From Candidatus Sulfuricurvum sp. RIFRC-1 (GTDB lineage: Bacteria > Campylobacterota > Campylobacteria > Campylobacterales > Sulfurimonadaceae), in assembly GCF_000310245.1 (NCBI RefSeq), contig NC_020505.1, positions 1,894,001 to 1,958,000 of the forward strand: a stretch of DNA of 64,000 nucleotides, in the 5' to 3' direction. A model generated the notes under the pieces. That model was not told the DNA's origin. It searched no databases and saw nothing but the letters and a program-made list of their open reading frames with translations. The first letter of the stretch is position 1. Every line of letters starts with the position of its first letter. Both the position numbers and the translations under genes were made by a program. Below are positions 35,366 through 43,177 of the stretch, piece by piece.

Positions 35366-36596
35366 GGCTCTCTCCTGAATTTTCTCGTTTACCGGCTACT
35401 GCGCTGGCTGCTGCATGGATCGCGATACCGATACCGACTGCGGTCAACATGCCCAAACCAAATTCGTCAACGGTTTTTTCAACTCCACCCGTAGGTGCTT
35501 TAATTTTTGCATCCGACATCGGACGCTCATACGCGTATTTATCCCAGAAATCGGGTTCCGAACATCCGATACAACCGCGTCCGACTCCGATAGGCCAGTT
35601 TACCCCATCATTGTAACGGACAATCGAACAGTTGTTAAACGTCATCGGTCCTTTACAACCCATTTTGTAGAGACAGAAATTGTTTTTGGCACCAATATCG
35701 CCCCACTCTTCAACATACTCACCGGCATCGAAGTGTGCGCGGCGTTCACAGTTATCGTGGATACGATAGCCGAATGCAAATTTAGGACGGAGAAGTGAAT
35801 CAAGTTCCGGTACTTGACCCGTCAAGACGTAATGCAAAATCACCCCGACCATATTGGCAGGATTTGCCGGACAAGCAGGGATATTGATAATAGGTTTGCT
35901 TTTGACAACATCCATAACCCCAACCGCACCCGTAGGATTCGGAGACGCTGCAGGGATACCGCCATACGTAGCACAACTTCCTACCGCAACAACTGCAGCA
36001 GCATTTTCAGCACAGCGCAATAAATGGTCATGGAATGTTTCACCTTTTGCACCGATTGTTCCGTACTGTCCCTCCATCCCCATCGGAATAGCACCTTCAA
36101 CGAATAGGAGATATTTTCCTTTGAAATGTTCCATCGCTTCATCGAGCTGTTTCTCAGCCTGATGGCCTGACGCGGCTTGAAGCGTTTCATGAAATTCAAG
36201 GGAAATTATGTCCAAAACGATCTCATCGATTTTTGGCCCATCGGCACGTAAAAGCGCTTCAGAGTTTCCGGCACAGTCTTGAAGTTCAAGCCAAATAACC
36301 GGCGCACGATTCATCATCACTGCCGCATCGGCAACCAGTGGTGTAAACATAGGAGGTAACATCAACATTGCTGTTGTAGCACTAGCCCATTTCATAAACT
36401 CACGTCGATCGATACCATTCTCTTCTAAAAGATCGGTAAAATCTAGTTTGTTTGCCGGTGTCTGTGCACGCATTTCATTCAAACGCGCCTCACATTTATC
36501 GAACAAGTCTTGATAATACGTATCACCCTTGTTCGTTTCGACACGCGAACTTTTCGAAGTAAACAGTTTTTTAACCGCTTCTACTCTATCGGACAT
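35358..36596 (-). CDS. hydA: Group 1 [NiFe]-hydrogenase small subunit HydA, Tat-exported and membrane-anchored
   Basis: A 412-residue small subunit. A long N-terminal leader precedes the twin-arginine signal DRREFMKWASATTAMLMLPP (arginines 64-65). The proximal cluster region is IWLELQDCAGNS (Cys108), with later clusters at GSCATYGGI, ACPANP, DNCERRAHFD, GCKGPMTFNNC and GRGCIGCSEP. A C-terminal membrane helix (about 378-399) anchors it to HydC. A strong ribosome site (GAGGAGGGG) precedes the ATG, and two TetR-type palindromes lie upstream. The same leader is found, decayed, inside the fusion protein at 44863-47292. Confidence 0.97.
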   Translation of the reverse strand: MSDRVEAVKKLFTSKSSRVETNKGDTYYQDLFDKCEARLNEMRAQTPANKLDFTDLLEENGIDRREFMKWASATTAMLMLPPMFTPLVADAAVMMNRAPVIWLELQDCAGNSEALLRADGPKIDEIVLDIISLEFHETLQAASGHQAEKQLDEAMEHFKGKYLLFVEGAIPMGMEGQYGTIGAKGETFHDHLLRCAENAAAVVAVGSCATYGGIPAASPNPTGAVGVMDVVKSKPIINIPACPANPANMVGVILHYVLTGQVPELDSLLRPKFAFGYRIHDNCERRAHFDAGEYVEEWGDIGAKNNFCLYKMGCKGPMTFNNCSIVRYNDGVNWPIGVGRGCIGCSEPDFWDKYAYERPMSDAKIKAPTGGVEKTVDEFGLGMLTAVGIGIAIHAAASAVAGKRENSGESHE

Positions 36597-36617
36597 AATC
36601 CCCTCCTCAATTTTTTA

Positions 36618-36631
36618 TGAACAATCATTCA
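36618..36631. promoter_or_regulatory. Candidate TetR operator, hydA proximal
   Basis: TGAACAATCATTCA, nine of ten core positions of TGAAT-N4-ATTCA, 22 bases upstream of the hydA start. A -10-like TAGAAT sits just upstream of it on the coding strand. Confidence 0.6.
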
Positions 36632-36691
36632 GTATTCTACGACTGGATAACTTAAACGAATATTTAAAAGATAAAAATTATTTAAAAAAGG

Positions 36692-36705
36692 TGAATACTT
36701 ATTCA
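36692..36705. promoter_or_regulatory. Candidate TetR operator, hydA distal
   Basis: TGAATACTTATTCA, an exact match to the inverted repeat, 74 bases centre to centre from the proximal site, close to seven helical turns. Two sites on one face of the DNA would allow cooperative repression or looping. The rest of 36632-36825 is AT-rich with no gene that I can support. Confidence 0.55.
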
Positions 36706-36825
36706 TTTTTAGAACAAAAATACTCAATTCGTAAACAATCAAGCAATAAAAAAATATTATTTTACTCTCATGAAGAGAAAAAAGGTAAGTTTTAAAAAAG
36801 TTATTTTAGTGCAGTCATAATATAT

Positions 36826-37425
36826 TCAATCTACTAATACGATCCCCATCGTCTCAAGTAAAAACAGCGCCTCATAGCGGCTGAAGAGCGCTCCCTTGAG
36901 ATGGTTCGAGCGTATATCGATCATCGTGTTACTCGTGTCGGTAAAGTTGGCACCTTCGAGGTGAGTATTGCCAAACAGTGCCCCCTTGAAATCCGTTCCG
37001 CTAAAATCGGCTTTTTGGAGGGTCGCGTTGCGAAAATCAACCTCTTTGGCTCGACATTCCCGCATAAGCATACCTTCTAACGTCAATCCGAAGAAATTAC
37101 TATCATTCAGGATACATTCCCGAAAATGGAGCGGATCGGCATTCAGCAAACTCTTCCAATCCGCCATCGTCCAATCGATCCCGATCATCTTGCACGAAAC
37201 AAACTCGATATCGCTCATTTTGGTACTGGTCAGTTTCATCAGACTCAGATTGCAGTTTTCGAAACGGCATTCGGTAAATTTGCAGGAAGAGAAAAAGGTT
37301 TCACTGAAATCGCAGGAGACGAAAGTACAGTCATCGAATTCGGCTTTGGTGATCTTTTTGCCGTGGAGATCAATGTTCTCGAACTTCTCGGCGAATACGT
37401 CCATGGTGTCGGTGATGGGGGTCAT
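36826..37425 (-). CDS. Pentapeptide-repeat protein
   Basis: A 199-residue protein built of pentapeptide repeats in two blocks (about 25-105 and 110-185), for example FDDCTFVSCDFSETFFSSCKF and ATLQKADFSGTDFKG, separated by a DWTMADWKSL loop, an organisation like Qnr and MfpA. Such proteins mimic DNA shape and can protect gyrase, but the function of this one is unknown. It stands alone between the hydA control region and an AT-rich gene. Confidence 0.85.
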   Translation of the reverse strand: MTPITDTMDVFAEKFENIDLHGKKITKAEFDDCTFVSCDFSETFFSSCKFTECRFENCNLSLMKLTSTKMSDIEFVSCKMIGIDWTMADWKSLLNADPLHFRECILNDSNFFGLTLEGMLMRECRAKEVDFRNATLQKADFSGTDFKGALFGNTHLEGANFTDTSNTMIDIRSNHLKGALFSRYEALFLLETMGIVLVD

Positions 37426-37474
37426 AGGTAAGCCATATTCATGTACTTATGATCTTTAAGATAACCAAGTTCCA

Positions 37475-38449
37475 TTATATTTTCTGCAAATTTGCAAGAT
37501 ATTTTACAGTTGCTCTTTTTTCTTTTATATTCGTCAAAACATCTTTTACCGAATAATACATACCTGATAATCCACTAATTCCACCCAATATTTCTTTTGT
37601 ATCTTCTAATGTAATTGCATCATTATTTTGAAATAACTTATATACTGAAAAAGAGAATATTAATGCACTTGAAATACCCAACAAAACTATTTTATTAGTC
37701 AGTTCACTATAAATTTCATTATAGTTTTGTAAAAAGCCATAACTATTCATAGTATTAATATCACCATTTTCAATTTTTTGAAGTTCACGATTAAAGTTTT
37801 CAATCAAACTCTTATTTGCATTTCTAAATTCGATAAGTTTTCGAAACTCAATATCATCTATATTTTGAGGTAATTTTAATTCAATGATACTTTCAGCCAA
37901 ACTCATTTTCTTTTGCTGACTTTGATTGAACACTCTTTTTGAATTCGCATAATTCGTAAATTGAGCACTATCGCTAATAATGGATGAATTAGTTTTATAA
38001 GATATTTCTTGCGCAAGCCCTGACATAAAAATATAAGCTATTTCCTCTGAGACATACAAACCATCATCATGTTTTCTGGCAAGCTCATTATCAATACAAA
38101 AATTTTCAAATTCATGTGAAAACTTTTCTCTATAAATCAAATAATCTTGCTCATTTCTCGCTTGTTGAGCTATATTTTTTCCACTAAACAAATAGCCTGT
38201 ACTTTGTTGACTTAATAACAATTCTATTTCTTTAATAGCATTTTTAGAAGCCGTTGACCCTTCAGCATAATCAGGTGAATAAGGTACTATCAAATCTGTT
38301 TCATCTTGAATTTGTCGATACAAGCCAGATATATCTTCCCGCCTATTATATGGAATAATTGGTCTAAACTCATCAATATATAATAATGCGAACTTTAGCC
38401 ATTTTTCATTTCTTGGTTCAAAATATGGAAAATAAATCAAGTCTTTCAC
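37475..38449 (-). CDS. Uncharacterised AT-rich gene, possibly DUF6236-like
   Basis: A 324-residue protein starting at GTG with AAGGAATG upstream. The first residues LIYFPYFEPRNEKWLKFALLYID, with IIPYNRREDI after, resemble DUF6236 proteins, whose function is unknown. A long helical middle and two hydrophobic stretches near 245-265 follow (IVLLGISSALIFSFSVYKLF). The base composition is clearly more AT-rich than the hydrogenase genes on either side, and the gene is next to a toxin-antitoxin pair, which suggests acquisition by transfer. Confidence 0.55.
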   Translation of the reverse strand: MKDLIYFPYFEPRNEKWLKFALLYIDEFRPIIPYNRREDISGLYRQIQDETDLIVPYSPDYAEGSTASKNAIKEIELLLSQQSTGYLFSGKNIAQQARNEQDYLIYREKFSHEFENFCIDNELARKHDDGLYVSEEIAYIFMSGLAQEISYKTNSSIISDSAQFTNYANSKRVFNQSQQKKMSLAESIIELKLPQNIDDIEFRKLIEFRNANKSLIENFNRELQKIENGDINTMNSYGFLQNYNEIYSELTNKIVLLGISSALIFSFSVYKLFQNNDAITLEDTKEILGGISGLSGMYYSVKDVLTNIKEKRATVKYLANLQKI

Positions 38450-38492
38450 AACAACATTCCTTTTCTCGCTCTTACTCTCCTGAGTTGGAGCA

Positions 38493-38786
38493 TCACGAAG
38501 CTTTAAGCGGCGTAATATGAAAGTGCAATCCCAACGATTTTACCACTTTGGCGATGGTGTCAAAACGGGGTTTAGAACCGGGGGCGAATGTTTTATAGAG
38601 GCTCTCGCGTCCCAATCCGCTTTCTTGTGCGATTTGGCTCATACCGCGAGCTTTCGCGATATGTCCGATGGCACGGATTAGCTCATCGGTATCACCCTCT
38701 TCGAGGACTTGCGTGAGGTACTCAGCAATCGCTTCTTCGCTGTCTAAATACTGCGTCATATCAAATGGAGTCAATTGTGTTTCCAT
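38493..38786 (-). CDS. HigA-like antitoxin (COG3636 addiction module antidote)
   Basis: A 97-residue antitoxin with a Cro/C1-type HTH: IAKARGMSQIAQESGLGRES, LYKTFAPGSKPRFDTIAKVV. The N-terminal LTPFDMTQYLDSEEAIAEYL is typical of the family. It follows the toxin gene by two bases, toxin first, with GGAG before its ATG. It probably binds the palindrome at 39087-39106 to repress the pair. Confidence 0.9.
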   Translation of the reverse strand: METQLTPFDMTQYLDSEEAIAEYLTQVLEEGDTDELIRAIGHIAKARGMSQIAQESGLGRESLYKTFAPGSKPRFDTIAKVVKSLGLHFHITPLKAS

Positions 38787-38788
38787 CG

Positions 38789-39079
38789 TTATATCTCCTT
38801 TGCCATTTCTATAGCTTTTTCTATATCGCGTTGTTGCGTCGATTTATCACCGCCAACGAGCAATATAATAAGTTCATTCCCACGCATCGTGTAATAGAGC
38901 CGATAACCCGCCCCCATATCGACACGCATCTCAAATACACGCTCACCAACGCTCTTCACATCCCCAAGATTACCGCTTTGAGCACGATCTAAACGTCGAG
39001 CGATTGCGATACGGGCACGCATATCTTTGAGTTTAGTGAGCCATTGCGAAAATTTATGGGTTTGCTGAATGGTATACAT
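38789..39079 (-). CDS. HigB/RelE-like toxin (COG3657)
   Basis: A 96-residue RelE-superfamily toxin, likely an mRNA endonuclease: FSQWLTKLKDMRARIAIARR, LDRAQSGNLGDVKSVGERVF, EMRVDMGAGYRLYYTMRGN, ELIILLVGGDKSTQQRDIEK. The start at 39079 (MYTIQQ) matches the family; the frame extends nine codons further without support and would run into the operator. Confidence 0.9.
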   Translation of the reverse strand: MYTIQQTHKFSQWLTKLKDMRARIAIARRLDRAQSGNLGDVKSVGERVFEMRVDMGAGYRLYYTMRGNELIILLVGGDKSTQQRDIEKAIEMAKEI

Positions 39080-39086
39080 GGACAAA

Positions 39087-39106
39087 TTGTATCCATTAAG
39101 ATACAA
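39087..39106. promoter_or_regulatory. Palindromic operator of the toxin-antitoxin pair
   Basis: TTGTATC-CATTAA-GATACAA is a perfect 7-6-7 inverted repeat starting eight bases before the toxin ATG. This is the place and form of an autorepression site for the HigA-like antitoxin. Confidence 0.75.
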
Positions 39107-39130
39107 GGTGTCAATAGGTCAAATAAAAGT

Positions 39131-40426
39131 CTAATGCGTCGTACAAACCGAGCAGACATCAAAGGTGCGAAATAAGAGCGAGGCTTTCGCCGTGGATGCG
39201 GCTCCGATCATAGCCTTTTGTGCTATTCCCGGAATCATCGATGTTCCATTTCCCAGATTCCATTGGGTCGGAGTGATAATCGTATACGACACGATTTTCC
39301 CTTTTTCAATGGTTGCACGATGGATCAGTGACCCGCGCGGGGCTTCGACGATCCCGATCCCTTCACCGCTAATACTCTCGATGGAGGGAGGGGTGATAAA
39401 CGAAGGCTGGGAGAGATCCAGCGACATTAAAAGCTCACGCACCTCTGCGCATAGTGATACCATTTCATCGACCCGAGCCGTGATTCGCGTCAGCGCACTA
39501 TCTCCGTATAAACGATGCAGAGCACTGATGCCTGTGCGTTCTTGAACCAAAGCGCGCGCTAACGGTCCCGTCTCGAAAAATTCTCCGTTGTAGAGAGCAT
39601 TTTTGGCATAGGTGTTTCCCCCTTCCGCAAATGTTTGAGAACTGTCTTCGCTCACATTTTCCGCAATCGCACCGCTGTGCTGCGAATGGACGATAATCTC
39701 TTGGGTATCCCCCAGAACCAAAAATCGACTGTGACTTTTCCCCTGTTCCAACACTCCAAGCCGCTCAAAATTACGCAATACGGTTCCAAAATCTCCGGTG
39801 AGGCTCAGCACTCTATTGTGCTCCATCGCTTGGGCAAACGCATCAACATCACATCCCAGTACCTCATCGCGGATAAAACACTCCACGTCGGAGAGGATTT
39901 TCAACGCCTGCATCACTTCGATATGGGTCGGATCGCACGTCACACCTCCGGGGAGTGCATACGAACTGTGAGGCCACTGACCGCTGAAAAGGGCGCAGAG
40001 CTGATTGACCTGTGACGAAACATAGAGCGCTTTAAGAGCAACGCCGGGTTCTTCTCCCAGCATCTTTGCGCTCTCATGAAGCATCACGAGATAGAGCCAT
40101 TTGATATGGTTTTGGATCAGTTCGCACGAGAGGGTGATCTGGCGGATCGCGTTTGCTTTGTCGCTGATACGGATCGAAACTCCCGCATTGCGGTAGACAT
40201 TTTCGATCATTTTCACCGTCGCGATCAGATGCGAATGACCGCAGATACCGCAGACGCGGGGAGTGATCACCAACGCATCAAGAGCATTGCGTCCTTCCAA
40301 AATCGCTTCCATCCCACGAAAATGGCTAAAACGGATATTAGCATCTTGGACGACTCCGCTTTTATCGGTTTTAAAATCGAGGACCGCTTCCCCTTCGATC
40401 CGCTCGATCAGTTCATGCGTTATCAT
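39131..40426 (-). CDS. [NiFe]-hydrogenase large subunit without C-terminal extension (HupV/HoxC-like H2 sensor)
   Basis: A 431-residue large subunit with nickel ligands Cys59 and Cys62 (RVCGICGHSH) and Cys425 and Cys428 (DVCSVCTTH). The protein ends exactly at the His of the second motif, so there is nothing for a maturation protease to remove. This is the mark of regulatory hydrogenases (HupV, HoxC). The usual DPC is DVC here. The start overlaps the small-subunit gene by 14 bases, with GAGAGG upstream. A role in sensing rather than uptake is inferred from this and from the overlapping tetR gene; group 2 uptake enzymes are the alternative. Confidence 0.85.
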   Translation of the reverse strand: MITHELIERIEGEAVLDFKTDKSGVVQDANIRFSHFRGMEAILEGRNALDALVITPRVCGICGHSHLIATVKMIENVYRNAGVSIRISDKANAIRQITLSCELIQNHIKWLYLVMLHESAKMLGEEPGVALKALYVSSQVNQLCALFSGQWPHSSYALPGGVTCDPTHIEVMQALKILSDVECFIRDEVLGCDVDAFAQAMEHNRVLSLTGDFGTVLRNFERLGVLEQGKSHSRFLVLGDTQEIIVHSQHSGAIAENVSEDSSQTFAEGGNTYAKNALYNGEFFETGPLARALVQERTGISALHRLYGDSALTRITARVDEMVSLCAEVRELLMSLDLSQPSFITPPSIESISGEGIGIVEAPRGSLIHRATIEKGKIVSYTIITPTQWNLGNGTSMIPGIAQKAMIGAASTAKASLLFRTFDVCSVCTTH

Positions 40427-41309
40427 CGATCAACCTCTCTTCGAGCCGTTTAATATGGAACGATTTCGCCGCCCCCGCCAAAGCGAGATAGCTCCGTTTC
40501 GGTATCCCCAAGGGCATCTCCGAGGGGATCGACATGTACGTTTTTGTTGAGAAAAGATTGCTTTTGGGAAACGTAGGTTCAGTACATCCGACACACGGTG
40601 TACCGGAACGGGTTTTGGAACTCACTTCATTCCAGAGGATTTTATTGCAGCTGCCGTGGGTAAAGGGGCCTTGGCACCCTTGGGCATAATACAAACACCC
40701 CTCTTTGGTTCCGAAATGGTGACTGTCCACTTTCCACTCAAAATACTCGTTGCGCAAACAGCCGTTGTGGACGAGATAGCCGTAGAGCTCTTTTGGACGA
40801 CGATACTCATCCAGCGCTATTCTTTTGCCCGATACGATCATATCGATGACAAAACTGAGCCATTTTGGGTGGGCGGGACACCCGCTGAGGGTAATCACTT
40901 TCTCTCGCATAGCACGCAGCGGACCCTTCTCTTCCTCTTTATCAAACACTATTCCGCTGATTTGCTCTGGATTGCCCTCTTTGAATATTCCCCCAAAACT
41001 CGCACAGCTGCCTAAACTAATGATATGGCTGGTTTTGGATGCAAGGGCGGGTAAAAGCGTCTCCATCGCCATACCGGCACGTTCGAACGAGGCGCTATAC
41101 GCCCCCTCGAAAATCAAAATATCCGATTTAGGAAGTTTTTTGACCAACTCTTTGAGTGTGTTTTTACAAGGGAGGAGCGGATGATGGATAAACTCCGCCG
41201 ACTCCAAAAAATTCCCCAGAGCGGGATCGTTTAAAAACGAGTGGGTGTTGCCGTTGCAGGTGATCCCCTGCAGCCAGATAATTTTGACTCTAGCGGGATT
41301 TGAGAGCAT
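40413..41309 (-). CDS. Cytoplasmic [NiFe]-hydrogenase small subunit (HupU/HoxB-like)
   Basis: A 298-residue small subunit with no Tat signal and no membrane anchor. The proximal cluster motif is IIWLQGITCNGNTHSF, the group 2 form. Other cluster ligands are in LGSCASFGGIF, LSGCPAHP, HNGCLRNEYF, EGCLYYAQGCQGPF and TPCVGCTEPTFP. It should pair with the large subunit that follows. The ATG lies inside the end of the tetR gene (20-base overlap), so regulator and sensor are made together. Confidence 0.85.
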   Translation of the reverse strand: MLSNPARVKIIWLQGITCNGNTHSFLNDPALGNFLESAEFIHHPLLPCKNTLKELVKKLPKSDILIFEGAYSASFERAGMAMETLLPALASKTSHIISLGSCASFGGIFKEGNPEQISGIVFDKEEEKGPLRAMREKVITLSGCPAHPKWLSFVIDMIVSGKRIALDEYRRPKELYGYLVHNGCLRNEYFEWKVDSHHFGTKEGCLYYAQGCQGPFTHGSCNKILWNEVSSKTRSGTPCVGCTEPTFPKSNLFSTKTYMSIPSEMPLGIPKRSYLALAGAAKSFHIKRLEERLIDDNA

Positions 41310-41883
41310 AGTAGATATTCTCGCTGATCGAGTGTTCGTAGCTCTCTAACGGTTTAGGAAGAATCTTTTCACCGTTGATAAACACCATTCCTCCCAGATA
41401 CCCCATGAAAAGACCGAATGCACTGAAAAAATCCTGATCTCTCAAATCACCGCATCGGACACCCTCTTCAAAAAAGATCATCATTTCGGTCACAAAGGCG
41501 GAAACACAGATCATCCCCTCGCAGCAATTTTGAAAGACTTCGCGGTTCGAGAGATAAACCCGCAAGAAATACTCGATGGTTTCAGGACGATCTTGGGCGA
41601 TACGAAAATACATATGGACAATCGCCTCGATTTTCTCTTGGGTACTCATCGGACTTTCATTGATTTTTCGAATTTCCTCACCCAATATATTGGCAATATA
41701 GAGAATGAGGTCTTTGGCGAGCATCTCTTTGGACGTAAAGTAGTTATACAGATTTCCGACACTCATACCGATTTTTTCGGCGATCGTGGGCATGGTTGTC
41801 TGATAAAATCCCTCCTTTGAAAAAAGCTCCAGGGCTTTTGTCATAATCGAGATTTTACGTTCTTCTTTAGTCGGTCGTGCCAA
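41290..41883 (-). CDS. TetR/AcrR-family regulator coupled to the sensor hydrogenase
   Basis: A 197-residue TetR protein with the classic start MARPTKEERK and the HTH TMPTIAEKIGMSVGNLYNYF, followed by TSKEMLAKDLI. The ligand domain contains an unusual cysteine group, Cys120, Cys121, Cys126 (NCCEGMICV) and Cys144 (RCGD). It starts at TTG with AGAGGA seven bases before. It overlaps the small subunit gene of the cytoplasmic hydrogenase, and a TGAAT-type palindrome lies 39 bases upstream. Repression of hydrogenase genes relieved by the sensor is my inference. Confidence 0.9.
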   Translation of the reverse strand: MARPTKEERKISIMTKALELFSKEGFYQTTMPTIAEKIGMSVGNLYNYFTSKEMLAKDLILYIANILGEEIRKINESPMSTQEKIEAIVHMYFRIAQDRPETIEYFLRVYLSNREVFQNCCEGMICVSAFVTEMMIFFEEGVRCGDLRDQDFFSAFGLFMGYLGGMVFINGEKILPKPLESYEHSISENIYYALKSR

Positions 41884-41915
41884 ATTCTATTCCTCTTGGT
41901 GATTCATTTTCGTAA

Positions 41916-43088
41916 TTATAGCGAACATGCATTCAGAATTTTTGTATTCACATTAATCTGATTTCGACCACACTCTTTTGACCTATATAATGCTTTATCG
42001 GCTCGGGAAACAATATGTTCCATCACCGTGTCATTCGTATCAGATTGTGTGATTCCTATACTGATCGTTACTCTGATGTTATTGGGTTCAAAGCGTAAAT
42101 CAGCTACTTTTTGACGGATTCTATCGGCTAATTCAACCGCCGGCTCTATTAAAGTATGAGGAAGAATAATCAAAAACTCTTCCCCTCCGAACCGTGCTAC
42201 GTAATCATTCTTCCGAACCGTTTCTCGCATACATTTACAAACACCGCGTAATACTTCATCGCCTTTCGCATGTCCGTATCGGTCATTGACACTTTTGAAG
42301 AAATCGATATCTATCATGAATATTGTAAAAGCGTCCCCATTGCGAGTCGTCTCGCTTAACTCACGACAAAGAGCCTCCTCCGCCGCACGACGGTTCATCA
42401 CATTTGTCAATACATCTGTTTTCGTCATCTTGTTCAGATCTTGAATAAGCCGTTTTAACAGCATAACCACATAATTGACATGCATTAATCCTGTGAGGGC
42501 AAGCAATAATGCAAGATACCATTTACTTTCCAAACGCCCTGTATTAGGATCAAGTATAATCATTTGGTGATCGATGATCGCAAAAGCCTGAACCCCTTTT
42601 ACCAGCAAAAAGAATATGATCGGCATATTCACCAACAGCGTAATCGTTAAGCCGAATTCATTGGAAATTGAACGATACGATAGAACAACCGTTCGAATCC
42701 CCATCCAAAGAACGATAAAAGAGGCTGTCATCACAACAACGGATGTTTGCATCGGAACACTAAACGTCCACAGAACAATCATTAAAAAGAGTACAATCAG
42801 ACTCGCATCTTCTTTCCAACGATACGGTTCGAAAAAAAGGGCTTCGTTGGCTCGTCGTACCATAACCATAACCAGCAAAATAACAAACTGCGCACTATAA
42901 ATATGCCAAGAGGTAACTGTCTCCCCATGAGTAGGAGAAATACTGAAATATAAACCGCTCAAAATAGCGAACCCGCTCAGCCAAATTCCTACTCTACGTA
43001 TTTCAGGAATCAGTCTTATCCCTACAAGCCACCCTATCCCATAAATAAACTGTTGCAAAGCAAGAAAACCAATAATCTTATCCATCAT
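41916..43088 (-). CDS. Membrane diguanylate cyclase with GGEEF motif
   Basis: A 390-residue protein with about seven N-terminal membrane segments (residues 5-215) and a GGDEF domain (about 225-385). The catalytic motif RFGGEEFLIIL, IDIDFFKSVNDRYGH and RADKALYRSKECGRNQ are intact, so it should make c-di-GMP. No I-site (RxxD four residues before GGEEF) is clear. The gene follows a perfect palindrome (43162-43177) of the same type as before hydA, and precedes tetR and the sensor hydrogenase on the same strand; H2-linked control is inferred. Confidence 0.9.
   Translation of the reverse strand: MMDKIIGFLALQQFIYGIGWLVGIRLIPEIRRVGIWLSGFAILSGLYFSISPTHGETVTSWHIYSAQFVILLVMVMVRRANEALFFEPYRWKEDASLIVLFLMIVLWTFSVPMQTSVVVMTASFIVLWMGIRTVVLSYRSISNEFGLTITLLVNMPIIFFLLVKGVQAFAIIDHQMIILDPNTGRLESKWYLALLLALTGLMHVNYVVMLLKRLIQDLNKMTKTDVLTNVMNRRAAEEALCRELSETTRNGDAFTIFMIDIDFFKSVNDRYGHAKGDEVLRGVCKCMRETVRKNDYVARFGGEEFLIILPHTLIEPAVELADRIRQKVADLRFEPNNIRVTISIGITQSDTNDTVMEHIVSRADKALYRSKECGRNQINVNTKILNACSL
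41922..41935. promoter_or_regulatory. Candidate TetR operator upstream of tetR
   Basis: CGAACATGCATTCA, eight of ten core positions, with the CTGAATG flank shared by the hydA and nicO sites on the other strand. A TATAAT -10 box follows directly (about 41914-41919). It lies within the last codons of the diguanylate cyclase gene, so part of the similarity could be coincidence. Confidence 0.5.
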
Positions 43089-43161
43089 AACTCATTTGCT
43101 TGATCTCCAGGAGACCACAAAATACCGATCTTTTTTTACTATGACAGATAGTTCTTTAAAA

Positions 43162-43177
43162 CTGAATTATAATTCAG
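43162..43177. promoter_or_regulatory. Candidate TetR operator upstream of the diguanylate cyclase
   Basis: CTGAATTATAATTCAG, a perfect 16-base palindrome containing TGAAT-N4-ATTCA, 75 bases upstream of the diguanylate cyclase start and overlapping the stop of the hydrogenase large subunit gene. It also contains a TATAAT-like centre. Confidence 0.55.

Noticed and set aside
36529-36795. Plus-strand frame across the hydA control region
   Set aside because: It begins inside hydA, ends in low-complexity lysine-rich sequence and overlaps the operator region.
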